Positions 1-9,028 of a stretch of DNA of 64,000 nucleotides are shown piece by piece (position 1 is the stretch's first letter; the number at the start of each line of letters is the position of its first letter). Source of the stretch: a virus; IMG/VR virus record IMGVR_UViG_3300005613_000027, positions 23,112 to 87,111 of that record; one strand, written 5' to 3'. Under the pieces are notes generated by a model. That model saw only the letters and a list, made by a program, of their open reading frames with translations, made no database searches and was not told the DNA's origin. Made by a program: the position numbers and the translations under genes.

Positions 1-29
1 CCTGGAAGCCTTGTAGCTATATATTTTAA

Positions 30-434
30 TTAAGTAACGACGTATGGATTCCAAATTCCGTCACTACTTTGAACATACATATTAAATCTATAAGTACCAG
101 GACCAGTATAACTTGACGCTGAAGTAATCATAGCAGCAGTAATAATGTGTTCAAATTCAACGTCAGCAATAACATATCCTGTGAACATCAAATCACCCGT
201 ATAAACTCCAGTTCCACCCATTTCAATTCTATAATTACCATCTATATTGCTAGTCCATCTTACAACTACCGAATCAAAACCATCTGCAGTATAAACAGTT
301 TCAAGAGACGCATCCTGTACCAATTCAGAGACTATACCAAACAGGAAATTTACATTTTGCCCAGTTGGGGCTACATAACTTCCTTCAAAAGTAAAATTAA
401 CAGCATCGCCCGCTGGCGGTGTATAAATTGTCAT
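30..434 (-). CDS. small beta-rich putative virion protein
   Basis: A 134-aa protein that I cannot assign to a family. It is rich in Gly, Thr, Tyr and Val with alternating hydrophobic residues, as expected of a beta-sandwich, and has no signal peptide or membrane segment. It is the last complete gene on the left, 10 nt after the 802-aa structural gene and with its own AAGGAGG site. The position after two large head/tail-type paralogs suggests a virion or tail-fibre accessory role (inference). Confidence 0.6.
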   Translation of the reverse strand: MTIYTPPAGDAVNFTFEGSYVAPTGQNVNFLFGIVSELVQDASLETVYTADGFDSVVVRWTSNIDGNYRIEMGGTGVYTGDLMFTGYVIADVEFEHIITAAMITSASSYTGPGTYRFNMYVQSSDGIWNPYVVT

Positions 435-444
435 AATTTCCTCC

Positions 445-2853
445 TTAAGTCCTTATCACATACGTAATATTGTCATCTTGGTACAGGTCCATATGAAATG
501 TTATTCCTGATGTACTAGTTTCAGCGTAATCTCTATCCGCATTAACACCAGCAGATCCTGTGCTAGCAGCTAAAAGTTGACCATTATGGTATACATCCAT
601 ATTTTGACCTTCTTTACCGCCAGCAGACACTGGTGTATAGGTGGCACTACCTGGTAATGGGTGTTCGACTCCAGCAGAAAGATCTGACGACAAAGCTTCT
701 AAATATTTGTCACCAGATGTGCTGGAAATAGCATCATTATTGTCTTTAATAGCTTGATCCAAAGCATCTAGAGAAGAGGTGATTGTTTCTCCATCAGTAA
801 TATAATTATCTTCTGTATAAGTCCTGTTACCAATCTTATCATTAATATTATCTAAAGCCTGCTTCAAATTATCAGTGGACTCAACCATCCAATAATTTCC
901 AGTATTACTCCAACTTGGTCCAACAACATCATCGCCGCCGCCAGTAAAAGCCCACAGGTTAACCATATCATCTACTAATTCCGCATCACCTTCCCAACGA
1001 CTAACGAAATCTGTCCTCATCCATTCCCATTCTTCCACTTCACTTAAAAGCCTTCTGCGTGGAAAAACCATCGTAATGTTTGCAGGATCAGAGGCTGTCC
1101 ATGTATAAGGAGCATCATTCACATAAAATCTTACATATACATCATAATTATCTCCGGTACCACCAAAATCAGCACCATCATAAAATTTAGCATATATAAT
1201 ATTAGAAGTACCTGAAGCAGTAAACTCTGCTCCAGTATCAGTATTGATTAAGTCAATAACACATACGTTATCGGTACCTCCCTCATCATAATAACTACCA
1301 TTATTAGTAGTGCTTGAAAAAATACACAACCCACGTGTATCTGTAGTATTTGCATATCCTACATTAGTATTATATAGAAAACCAGTATCAGTAGTCGAAA
1401 TATCAAAACCAACACCTGAATTAGTGGCCTCTACAGCATTAATAATAGTTTTTGCATCTAAAGTATTACCTGAGAAATTATAAAGAGTACCTTCTTTATC
1501 CGTACCAGTATCAGACGGATCAGTATATGTTTGTAAAGCATCGTACCAATTCCACGTGCCAGTCCCTCCTTTTAAATCATGTAAAATAGTTCTAATTACA
1601 TTCATATCATGCTCTAAAACATCATCAGCACTAGCATCATCAGTAGAACCACTAGGTTCGGCCACTGCCTGTGTAGTAGTTCCAGAAACAGTGTCATCAT
1701 ATGTTGCCGATCTCCTAATTTGTTCATATTGAGTTAACAAACTTCTTTGCAAACTAGGTGGTGTAGCATAACACGTAGTAATTTGATCAGGACTAGTGGC
1801 AAGGCTATCCACTGTCGCTTCATAAGTCGCAACACCAATACTTGTCAAATTAAGCGTAGCAGTAGCATAACCATTAGCATCAGTATTCACCGGATTAGCA
1901 CTAAAATTACCTATATTATCGCCAGCAATTCCAGAAAAAGTTACGGGAGCAGATTCTACACCCTCACCATTAGTATCAGTGACTAAAACTTTCAACGTAA
2001 TAGCGCTTCCGTTATATCCAGCTGTAATAGAGTCATTTGTAAACTCTATTTTATTTAAAGTTGCAAATCCATAGGTAGAAAATTTAGTAACATCGAAGGT
2101 TAACTTCTTTGTGCCTTCAGTCCAAACAAAATTATCTAATCTACCTGCATCCTCAACCGAAAGTTCAGTTTTGGCAGTACCATCATATTGTGTTAAAGAT
2201 GTGTATTCACCATCAACCAACATTGTAATAAACGGTTTAGCAGTTGTTGTAAAAGTTTTTTCAACTGACACAAATCCAGTATCATCATATTCAATGAGTT
2301 TCCAAATCTGACTTCCAGATACCGCAGTTAAAGTATTACCTGTCATCTGGATACCAGTGAAATCCCTATCATGAAATCTGAGCTGCTTAACATTTGCTTT
2401 AGCAAACGTTAAATCTATATCATTAGTAGAATCTCTTAAAGTATTAGTTTCATCATTACCGTCATTAAGGGCAACCCATGACAAAGATTCTTGTTTTGTA
2501 GGCGCTGTCCAACTAAATTTAATACCACTAGCTGTAATGACCCCAGATTCTACTTGACTAGCATCTCTAAATCTAGCATACAAATATTGAATATCACTTT
2601 CGGTAGTATCCAAATCAATACTTACAGTTCCACTAGCCGGTAATACATTCCAAGAAGCAGATCCTTCAGTAGGAAAATCAGCGTAGCCCCATAACTTATA
2701 TTCCGTATAAGTAAGGTCATCGGGGGCAGATAAACCAACATTAACTGCCTCACCATGAGCATACCAATCTGCATCATCAGAGTTTTGCACACTAATAAGG
2801 CCTGAAGCTGGCATTGACGTAGCAATGTCTAAATACATATAATTAGTAGCCAT
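445..2853 (-). CDS. large structural protein: N-terminal extension, Big_1-like domain and 436-aa paralog block
   Basis: An 802-aa protein. Residues about 270-352 resemble a bacterial Ig-like (Big_1/invasin) domain, with the pattern TDTNGEGVESAPVTFSG followed by TDANGYATATL. From about residue 367 to the end it is a paralog of the complete 436-aa neighbour encoded at 2880-4190: both carry EQIRRSATYDD, EDMNVIRT/HDMNVIRT, WNWYDAL, LYNFSGNTLDA and a matching C-terminus ending in a YVIRT/YVVRT-type motif. The gene is thus a fusion of a new N-terminal half onto a duplicated structural protein. Ig-like domains are common on phage surface proteins that touch the host; a virion surface or tail-fibre role is inferred. 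Confidence 0.7.
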   Translation of the reverse strand: MATNYMYLDIATSMPASGLISVQNSDDADWYAHGEAVNVGLSAPDDLTYTEYKLWGYADFPTEGSASWNVLPASGTVSIDLDTTESDIQYLYARFRDASQVESGVITASGIKFSWTAPTKQESLSWVALNDGNDETNTLRDSTNDIDLTFAKANVKQLRFHDRDFTGIQMTGNTLTAVSGSQIWKLIEYDDTGFVSVEKTFTTTAKPFITMLVDGEYTSLTQYDGTAKTELSVEDAGRLDNFVWTEGTKKLTFDVTKFSTYGFATLNKIEFTNDSITAGYNGSAITLKVLVTDTNGEGVESAPVTFSGIAGDNIGNFSANPVNTDANGYATATLNLTSIGVATYEATVDSLATSPDQITTCYATPPSLQRSLLTQYEQIRRSATYDDTVSGTTTQAVAEPSGSTDDASADDVLEHDMNVIRTILHDLKGGTGTWNWYDALQTYTDPSDTGTDKEGTLYNFSGNTLDAKTIINAVEATNSGVGFDISTTDTGFLYNTNVGYANTTDTRGLCIFSSTTNNGSYYDEGGTDNVCVIDLINTDTGAEFTASGTSNIIYAKFYDGADFGGTGDNYDVYVRFYVNDAPYTWTASDPANITMVFPRRRLLSEVEEWEWMRTDFVSRWEGDAELVDDMVNLWAFTGGGDDVVGPSWSNTGNYWMVESTDNLKQALDNINDKIGNRTYTEDNYITDGETITSSLDALDQAIKDNNDAISSTSGDKYLEALSSDLSAGVEHPLPGSATYTPVSAGGKEGQNMDVYHNGQLLAASTGSAGVNADRDYAETSTSGITFHMDLYQDDNITYVIRT

Positions 2854-2879
2854 AGCTTATATACTCCCCTTATTTTATA

Positions 2880-4190
2880 TTAAGTTCGAACTACGTAAGT
2901 TATATTCCTACCTATCTGAACATTAAATCTAAATGTGATACCAGAAGCAGTAGTTTCTCCGTAATCTCTATCTGCATTAGCTCCATTAGCACCAGTATCC
3001 GCAGCAAGTAATTGACCATCTATATAAACATCCATATTTTTACCTTCTTGGCCTGGGGTAGAATTAGGTGTATAACCACCACCAGCTGTGATAGCAGCAG
3101 GTAGTGTATGTAAAGTATTAACTGTAATCGGAGCAGCAACAGACTCTACATACTTATCTCCAGCAGAAGAGGTAATAGCATCAGCATTGTCTTTAATAGC
3201 TTGATCCAAGGCATCTAGAGAAGTGGTGATTGTTTCTCCATCAGTAAGATAGTTATCTTCCGTATAACTTCTGTCGCCAACACCATCATTTATATCATCT
3301 ATAGCAGTTTTCAAATCACTAGGATCACCATCTAATAGATAATAAGAACCAGTATTGGTCCATGGACCAGCATCGCTGTCACCATCAGAAGCGCCAGTAA
3401 ATGACCATAAGTTAGAAATATCTTCTACAAGCTCAACATCGCCTTCCCAAGAGCTTACGAAGTCAGTTCTTAACCATTCCCATTCTTGCATCTCTGATAA
3501 TATCTTACGTTGAGGATATACAAACTTAACCGCTGTAGGTGCAGGATCTACTGTGCTCAAATCAGTTTCAACATCGTTAGCAAAAAATTTCACATATACG
3601 TCAGTTCCATCACCGGAACCAGCGTAATCAGCACCATCATAAAATTTAGCATATATAATGTTTCCACTACCATCTTGCATTTCAGCATCTTGAGTTACAT
3701 CAAGAACATCGATACGGCATACGTTATCATTCCCACCTTCATCATAGTAAGTACCACTATTTGTGACACTTAAGAAAATAGGTAAACCACGCGTATCCGT
3801 AGTATCCGCATAACCAGTAGTAATAGTTCTCAATAAACCTGTGCTAGTACCAGAAACAGTATAACCCGCTCCAGCAACACCGTCATCAGTAACGGCTAAT
3901 ATAATAGTATTAGCATCAAGTGTGTTTCCAGAAAAATTATAAAGTGTAGCAGATTTATCAGCCACAGTATTAGATGGATCGGTATATGTCTCTAAAGCAT
4001 CATACCAATTCCAAGAACCACTACCACCCTTTAAATCATGAATAAGGGTTCTGATTACATTCATATCCTCTTCAAGAGAACCAGACACTGTAGGCTCAGC
4101 GACAGCAGACGTGTTAACACCAGCAACAGCGTCATCGTAAGTTGCTGAACGTCTAATCTGTTCTAATTGTCTTAGTAAACTTCTAGCCAT
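2880..4190 (-). CDS. putative virion structural protein, paralog of the C-terminal half of its neighbour
   Basis: A 436-aa protein, colinear over its whole length with residues about 367-802 of the protein encoded at 445-2853. It starts MARSLLRQLEQIRRS and ends NITYVVRT. Thr, Asp, Gly and Ser are frequent and there is no membrane segment. It is preceded by an AGGAGG site and sits downstream of the capsid operon. Tandem paralogs of unequal length in a late region usually belong to tail or fibre assemblies, but no named family is recognised. Confidence 0.7.
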   Translation of the reverse strand: MARSLLRQLEQIRRSATYDDAVAGVNTSAVAEPTVSGSLEEDMNVIRTLIHDLKGGSGSWNWYDALETYTDPSNTVADKSATLYNFSGNTLDANTIILAVTDDGVAGAGYTVSGTSTGLLRTITTGYADTTDTRGLPIFLSVTNSGTYYDEGGNDNVCRIDVLDVTQDAEMQDGSGNIIYAKFYDGADYAGSGDGTDVYVKFFANDVETDLSTVDPAPTAVKFVYPQRKILSEMQEWEWLRTDFVSSWEGDVELVEDISNLWSFTGASDGDSDAGPWTNTGSYYLLDGDPSDLKTAIDDINDGVGDRSYTEDNYLTDGETITTSLDALDQAIKDNADAITSSAGDKYVESVAAPITVNTLHTLPAAITAGGGYTPNSTPGQEGKNMDVYIDGQLLAADTGANGANADRDYGETTASGITFRFNVQIGRNITYVVRT

Positions 4191-4259
4191 AACAAGTCTC
4201 CTCCTAAATTGTTTTTTAGAAAATTAACTTTCGTAAATCATAGGAGGCACATTCAAAGT

Positions 4260-4739
4260 TTACCTCCTTTGTGTTTCCAATTCCATAATTCTTTTTTTTA
4301 GAATACGACAAAGGCTGTCTTTACCAGATCTAGGTGTAGCTTCTGACAAGGAATACTTCAAAAGCTTAACATCTACAACATCTGGTATAACCTCTCTCGC
4401 TTGTCTAACAGATAAATTAACAACTTCCTCTATACCCATATTCTTGGGATTTATCTTTGTTATATCTATTCGCCTTTCCTCAATTTGTGCAGGTGTTTCT
4501 TCCTGTACTTCTATAGCTTCCGCTTTTTCAGCTTCCTCGGCCATTACAATATGCCAATTATCGTTGCCTCGCAACTTAACATTTTTCAACCACTCTATAA
4601 ATTCTTGCCCCTTTTCCAACTCATGTTTCGGGCCATATTGGTCGTACAATTCATCAAGTGGGATCTTTTGGCCGGGGCTAACGGCTCTCTTCATAGCATG
4701 AAGCCACATAGACCCTTTATTAATAAGATGTCCATTCAT
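4260..4739 (-). CDS. hypothetical protein in the head/tail region
   Basis: A 159-aa mostly alpha-helical, charged protein with an acidic middle (EEAEKAEAIEVQEETPAQIEE cut short: residues about 70-90) and a basic C-terminus (ILKKRIMELETQRR). The ribosome-binding site AAGGAGA precedes ATG. It lies between the capsid and the tail-type paralogs, where head-completion or connector proteins are common, but no diagnostic motif is visible. Confidence 0.6.
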   Translation of the reverse strand: MNGHLINKGSMWLHAMKRAVSPGQKIPLDELYDQYGPKHELEKGQEFIEWLKNVKLRGNDNWHIVMAEEAEKAEAIEVQEETPAQIEERRIDITKINPKNMGIEEVVNLSVRQAREVIPDVVDVKLLKYSLSEATPRSGKDSLCRILKKRIMELETQRR

Positions 4740-4778
4740 TTATCTTCTCCTTTTCTTTACTATTTCAATCCCCTTGTC

Positions 4779-5114
4779 CTAAAGTGCATTCCTATCAAGT
4801 CTATCAATTAAATAATGCAGTATATTAGATAATCTGTGTAAAACAATGCCTGCAAAAAAAACATTAAGCATTACATTATTTATAACTAACATACAAATAG
4901 CTATAAACCACCCTATCCACACCGAAGTACAATAACCGCAGTCAAGTAAATCATGTATGTATTTACAAAATCTGCTCTTCGTTCCCTTTACGAAAAAAAA
5001 CTTCCTAATTGGTCTAAATAATTTAGATTTGGTTATAATCTGTGTTATTGCTTCGGTAAGTATAACTGCAAACAAGATAAGGCCAATAACTATCAATACT
5101 CTCAACATTTTCAC
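4779..5114 (-). CDS. small membrane protein, DUF1360-like
   Basis: A 111-aa protein with an N-terminal hydrophobic helix (residues about 4-24), a basic loop and a second hydrophobic region (about 66-92). The segment DLLDCGYCTSVWIGWF matches the 'C..C...W.G' signature seen in DUF1360-type phage membrane proteins (recognised from memory, not searched). The start is GTG at 5114 or ATG at 5108; neither has a strong ribosome-binding site. It follows the capsid terminator hairpin, so it may have its own promoter. Confidence 0.6.
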   Translation of the reverse strand: MKMLRVLIVIGLILFAVILTEAITQIITKSKLFRPIRKFFFVKGTKSRFCKYIHDLLDCGYCTSVWIGWFIAICMLVINNVMLNVFFAGIVLHRLSNILHYLIDRLDRNAL

Positions 5115-5127
5115 ACCATAAAAGTCT

Positions 5128-5165
5128 CATCTCACATTACCACACAACAGCAGTAATGTGAGATG
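5128..5165 (-). terminator. hairpin terminator after the major capsid gene
   Basis: Positions 5128-5140 and 5153-5165 form a perfect 13-bp inverted repeat (CATCTCACATTAC with its complement) with a 12-nt loop, 9 nt after the capsid stop codon. On the minus strand the stem is followed by AGACTTTTATGG, a weak U-tract. It fits an intrinsic terminator or 3' stabiliser of the capsid message. Confidence 0.7.
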
Positions 5166-5173
5166 TTTATATT

Positions 5174-6070
5174 TTACAGACTTCTGTCAATAACTCCCAT
5201 TCCCAGCATTCTACTGTCTAAACAAGCAAAGCCTATCTCAGCCCAACCAAAGAAACCTTGTTTCTGCATTCTCAACAGAGTTGGATCATCATGAGCTTCA
5301 TAGTCCTTACGGATAGGCATTACAAGAGAATCATTAACACTAAGATCAAATCCCAGAATCTGAGTTTCACCTAATGTGCTGACTGTACCGTCAGCAGCAG
5401 TTACATTAGGATTATCAAGAGTATAATTATTATAGGTATCTACACCATCTGCTAAGAACTTACCATAACTAGATGTACTACCGTTAATGTTGTACATACC
5501 AGTAGCACCTAAATGCTGTATTTCATGGAGTCTAACATTCCAGATGCTTCCCATACCCGCTGCTTGAAAAATCTCACGTCTAGTTACAGGATCAATATCT
5601 GTATCTGTCCACTCACGAATATCTGCAGCATCTTCTGGAGATACATACAGATCGCCGAGTGTTCTACCAGTTCTCTTGAACCCAACAATCATTTTGTTAA
5701 TAAGTTCTTTAGATAGATAACCGGCTCCAGTGGAAGCAGGATTAATCTCGTAAATTGGGGCGGGCCTTGACCCTAAAAGACCTTTACCTGAAAATGCTGA
5801 AGTTGCCGCAGGCATAATAACCCGCCAACCACACTCTTCTTCATAATTAGCGAGATCTTTGGCAGCCCTTGCCGCAGCTCTCTGTGGAATATCCACACGA
5901 GAATCTCTTGCATAAGTAATTTTCCAATCCGCAGATGCATCAATCGTGAATGTCGGAACATATACTTCTTCTCCGATACCCTCGATGAAATTCTGAGCTA
6001 CATAACTCAGCCCAGGTAATACCCAAACCGGAATTTCAAAATCTTCTGCGATAGGGTAAACCGCTTGTGC
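5174..6070 (-). CDS. major capsid protein, exon 2
   Basis: The C-terminal 298 residues of an HK97-fold-type major capsid protein. The reading frame begins AQAVYPIAEDFEIPVW and joins directly to the exon encoded at 7251-7424 (…VERLGPG), giving a continuous 356-aa protein of normal capsid size. An in-frame ATG at 6071-6073 would allow a free-standing ORF, but it has no ribosome-binding site and lies inside the intron 3' end. The gene follows the scaffold and decoration-type genes and ends at a strong hairpin. Splicing is inferred from the intron features; the protein family is recognised by sequence character and context. Confidence 0.85.
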   Translation of the reverse strand, partial: AQAVYPIAEDFEIPVWVLPGLSYVAQNFIEGIGEEVYVPTFTIDASADWKITYARDSRVDIPQRAAARAAKDLANYEEECGWRVIMPAATSAFSGKGLLGSRPAPIYEINPASTGAGYLSKELINKMIVGFKRTGRTLGDLYVSPEDAADIREWTDTDIDPVTRREIFQAAGMGSIWNVRLHEIQHLGATGMYNINGSTSSYGKFLADGVDTYNNYTLDNPNVTAADGTVSTLGETQILGFDLSVNDSLVMPIRKDYEAHDDPTLLRMQKQGFFGWAEIGFACLDSRMLGMGVIDRSL

Positions 6071-7250
6071 CATTCTGTTACTTGTATGACCTGTAAAATT
6101 ATTACAGGCGGGGGTTTGCGAAAACCCCTCTCACAGATTTCCTGTGAGTTCAGACTATGTCTTAATCTTCGTTAGAAGATTCCTCTCGTTTAGTCGTTGA
6201 GGTGTCTTTAACATTGTATTTAACTTTTTCTTTTTTCATAAGTTCGTATAATTCAATAGATTCTTCAGAATATGGTCTTGTGTTTTTACCAATACGCGAT
6301 TTACAAAAAGAGTGTAACAATTCACATTCAAATGTTTTACCTCTCACTTTATTCTTTAAAAACTCAACTAGTTTATAACACGCGTCCAAATTTTCAATCT
6401 CAATCTCATTAATAACAAAACGCCTGTTTCTACCGTGCTTTCTGCCTTTTGGTCGTTCTCTAATGCTATATTTAATATTATACATTTTTAATGTTTCAAC
6501 AACATTATTCAGTATGCATTTATTAGTAGTAGTAAATGATATATACGGTTTGTATCTAAAATTACCATTTCTACGCTTTATTCTTTTTATAGCAAAACAA
6601 CCATCACCATCGGCTAAACCAGCAAGCCAGTATAAAGAATTATTTCTAAATCCGTAGTCTATTAAATTACATTGAACATTGAAGTTATTTACGATACTAG
6701 TAAATCTTAAAGAATAAGCGTCATAACTGCTTTTTTTACCTTCATTAATTATTTTATCAAGTCTGTATCTACAAAACTCAGAAAGTGTTATAAGTTGGTT
6801 TCTTTTACCAACTAAACTATTAAGAATTATGTCAGCCAAACTAATTACTTTACCCAATCTTCTAACAGAAATCTGGGTAGATAATTTTCTAAAGTTTCTA
6901 CTACCACCCTCTATTCGTGTTCTATCACTAACATAAATATGATGATTTATATTGAACTCACTCAACACTATATGTGTATGTGTTACTATATCATCATTGG
7001 CGCTATATATAGTTACTTTAGGTTGTAAGGACACATTTCTTTTAGTCTTATTTTTGCTCAAATTAATACTACCATCTGAATCTATAAGACCCGATAACCA
7101 ATCAATGTCTTCAATGTTAAAGTTCCCTGCGTAATTGCCCATTGTAATCCTCCTTATTTTTACCATATTAGTAAAGTAGGCTTTAGGGGTTCTTAGCAAA
7201 TAGAAAGGTTCTCATATAAATATCACTATTTATACGGGGCACAAAATTTT
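6071..7250 (-). other. group I intron in the major capsid gene
   Basis: A 1,180-nt intervening sequence. The 5' exon ends in U (CCGGGU) and the intron ends in G at 6071, the group I rule. The exon GGGU can pair with GCCC at 7240-7237 with a U.G wobble at the splice site (P1). Near the 3' end AAGACATAGTCTGAA (about 6148-6164) is the typical P7 3'-strand sequence, followed by hairpins CTCACAG-GAAAT-CTGTGAG (about 6131-6149), GGGGTTT-TCGC-AAACCCC and CCTGTAA-TAATT-TTACAGG (P9 region). It carries a LAGLIDADG endonuclease gene. Confidence 0.88.
6162..7142 (-). CDS. LAGLIDADG homing endonuclease, intron-encoded
   Basis: A 326-aa protein starting at the ATG at 7142, which has AAGGAGG 7 nt upstream; a longer frame to 7199 lacks a site. 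It has two LAGLIDADG motifs, WLSGLIDSDG (residues about 15-24) and WLAGLADGDG (about 172-181), each ending in the acidic residue that binds metal. It is therefore a single-chain, two-domain enzyme that cuts an intronless capsid allele and starts intron homing. The stop codon overlaps the P7 element of the intron, so the ORF is embedded in ribozyme loops. C-terminal residues are basic. It looks intact. Confidence 0.93.
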   Translation of the reverse strand: MGNYAGNFNIEDIDWLSGLIDSDGSINLSKNKTKRNVSLQPKVTIYSANDDIVTHTHIVLSEFNINHHIYVSDRTRIEGGSRNFRKLSTQISVRRLGKVISLADIILNSLVGKRNQLITLSEFCRYRLDKIINEGKKSSYDAYSLRFTSIVNNFNVQCNLIDYGFRNNSLYWLAGLADGDGCFAIKRIKRRNGNFRYKPYISFTTTNKCILNNVVETLKMYNIKYSIRERPKGRKHGRNRRFVINEIEIENLDACYKLVEFLKNKVRGKTFECELLHSFCKSRIGKNTRPYSEESIELYELMKKEKVKYNVKDTSTTKREESSNED

Positions 7251-7424
7251 ACCCGGACCAAGCCGTTCCACCGCGAAAAGTTTTCGCATAATCGATTCCA
7301 ATTCAAGTTTCTGCAGGATCGGAGTTGTCAATGCAGCTGCAAAAGCTCTATAAGCTGCAAGCCCTTCAGGTGTCTGAATTTCAGCAGTTGCCCTGAAAAG
7401 CTCCATCATTTCTTGTCTATCCAT
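7251..7424 (-). CDS. major capsid protein, exon 1
   Basis: The first 58 residues of the capsid protein (MDRQEMMELFRATAEIQ to VERLGPG), preceded by AGGAGG. Without splicing the frame continues only six codons (KILCPV) into the intron and stops at 7230. The N-terminal helix with 'QTPEGLAAYRAFAAAL' is typical of this capsid group. The exon 1/exon 2 junction at LGPG-AQAVYP restores the reading frame. Confidence 0.85.
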
Positions 7425-7483
7425 AATAACAACTCCTCCTATATTATTAGTTTCGGAAGCACTATTCGTGCTTTAATCCGTAT

Positions 7484-8146
7484 TTATATCAAAAGTTTAA
7501 TTCTAATTGGATAAAGTGTAGTATTATTCACATTGGCACTACATTTAGCAGCACTAACGCCTTTAACAGCACGTGCTACAGCTGTAGGGGTAACATTAGG
7601 TAAATATTGACCATCAACAGTATCATCACCAGCAGGACTTCCGCTGTTGGTAATCATAGAATCCATAGTGGCAGCAACACGAAAGTTGTCGCCAGGATTA
7701 ATGGCTGCACAAACTGCTGTACCACCTGATTTACTGCCAGTAAATTCACTGGTATAATGTACAGTGTCCCAAATACCTAAGTGAGCAACACCGAGAGGTG
7801 CTTCTTTAGTACCATTAATACTACCAGCACTATACGAAGGCTGAGCAATAACATCGCTTGAACCCAGGTCGCCGGGCATCATGAATCCAGCCGGGTGTAC
7901 CTGGTGGTATCCCGACTTAACTTTTTGCATAGAAAACCCAAAAGCAATTCTTTCTTCTGCATCAGTTGGTTCATTAGTATGAGAACCATACGCCTTCACG
8001 ATTGCCTCTTGATTAGTAGCACTATTATCCAAATACAACACTGCACCAGCATAACACAGTACTCCGCCAACACCAGTAGCGTCAGCAGTCTGAGCCGCAT
8101 AACTGCAGAATTGATTTTCTACAACAGGATGTCTAGGTATAAACAT
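7484..8146 (-). CDS. putative capsid decoration or head protein
   Basis: A 220-aa protein rich in Ala, Gly, Ser and Thr with predicted beta strands, no membrane segment and no recognised motif. It lies between the scaffold-like gene and the capsid gene with an AGGAGAGG site, exactly where head decoration proteins are usually encoded. The role is inferred from position. Confidence 0.6.
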   Translation of the reverse strand: MFIPRHPVVENQFCSYAAQTADATGVGGVLCYAGAVLYLDNSATNQEAIVKAYGSHTNEPTDAEERIAFGFSMQKVKSGYHQVHPAGFMMPGDLGSSDVIAQPSYSAGSINGTKEAPLGVAHLGIWDTVHYTSEFTGSKSGGTAVCAAINPGDNFRVAATMDSMITNSGSPAGDDTVDGQYLPNVTPTAVARAVKGVSAAKCSANVNNTTLYPIRIKLLI

Positions 8147-8160
8147 ATCCTCTCTCCTCC

Positions 8161-8898
8161 TTAATTACTCTTTTCTTCTTGATTAGTCATTAAACTCGCC
8201 ATTGCTTTACCCATTTCATTATATTTCGCAACCAGGTCCTTATCAGGGAAAATTTCCATGTTAAGTGCTGCCTGGATAGCCTGGCCTGGGTCTATGTTAG
8301 CAGGCGGGGTGTCAGAGCCATCTTCTTCTGCATCTTCAGCTTCAGCATCTTCAGCTTCAGCAGCAGCGGCATCTTCTTGTTCTTGTTTCTCTCTCGCAGC
8401 CTTTTCTTCATCAGTTTCACCATCTTTGGCTTTTGAAAGTTCCGCAATCACAGCTTCCCTAATTGACACCAACTCATCTTTATAAGACGCAAATTCATCA
8501 TCAGACATCTCTCTGACTTTAGTAGATTGGGCTTCTTTATCAGACACAATACCAGCTTCTTCAAGCTCACGCATTCTGAGTTCAGCAGCTCTATCTTTCT
8601 TAATTTCTTCCAAAGCTTTCTCCGACTCTTCCAACTTTTGGTTAGCTTCTTCAATCTTTTCTTGAGCCGCCTCAAGCTCAGTCTGTAGATTGTTAGCCTT
8701 GTCTTCAGATTCAGTAAGCTTCTCTTCGAAATCTTCAACTTCACTGTTCTTTGCTTCAAGAGCAGATGTTAATTCTTCAATTGTAGTAGCTGATCTGCTT
8801 AAAGCATCTTCAGTTTGTCTCCGAATTTCGACTTCTTCTTTCTCAGAAAATATTTTAGCCACTACAGCTTCAACATCTTTCCTTAATTTGTCATCCAT
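8161..8898 (-). CDS. scaffolding-like coiled-coil protein
   Basis: A 245-aa very acidic protein: residues about 35-110 are a heptad coiled coil rich in Glu/Lys, followed by an Ala/Glu/Asp low-complexity stretch (about 165-195) and a short C-terminal helical tail (PDKDLVAKYNEMGKAMAS). Acidic coiled-coil proteins placed between the protease-like gene and the capsid gene are the internal scaffolds of HK97-type heads. The ATG at 8898 is chosen over TTG at 8901 because AGGAGG is optimally spaced. Confidence 0.75.
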   Translation of the reverse strand: MDDKLRKDVEAVVAKIFSEKEEVEIRRQTEDALSRSATTIEELTSALEAKNSEVEDFEEKLTESEDKANNLQTELEAAQEKIEEANQKLEESEKALEEIKKDRAAELRMRELEEAGIVSDKEAQSTKVREMSDDEFASYKDELVSIREAVIAELSKAKDGETDEEKAAREKQEQEDAAAAEAEDAEAEDAEEDGSDTPPANIDPGQAIQAALNMEIFPDKDLVAKYNEMGKAMASLMTNQEEKSN

Positions 8899-9028
8899 CA
8901 AAAATACCTCCTATATGTTCTTTTCCATATAAAGAAATATTACCAACCTGAGTACTCTTATTAAGTACTTTTTTATTTAATTCCTTTTCCTGAAACTTAA
9001 TTACTTGTTAAATCTTATTTGTTAAATC

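Noticed and set aside
5174-6073. Capsid exon 2 as a free-standing gene starting at the ATG at 6073
   Set aside because: The ATG lies at the intron 3' end without a ribosome-binding site, and the upstream exon completes a normal capsid N-terminus.
6071-7250. Intein in the capsid protein
   Set aside because: Frames do not run through the junctions and there are stop codons on both sides; RNA features point to a group I intron.
7455-7471. Hairpin AAGCAC-GAATA-GTGCTT before the capsid gene as a terminator
   Set aside because: It is short and lacks a U-tract, and stopping transcription before the capsid gene would be unexpected.
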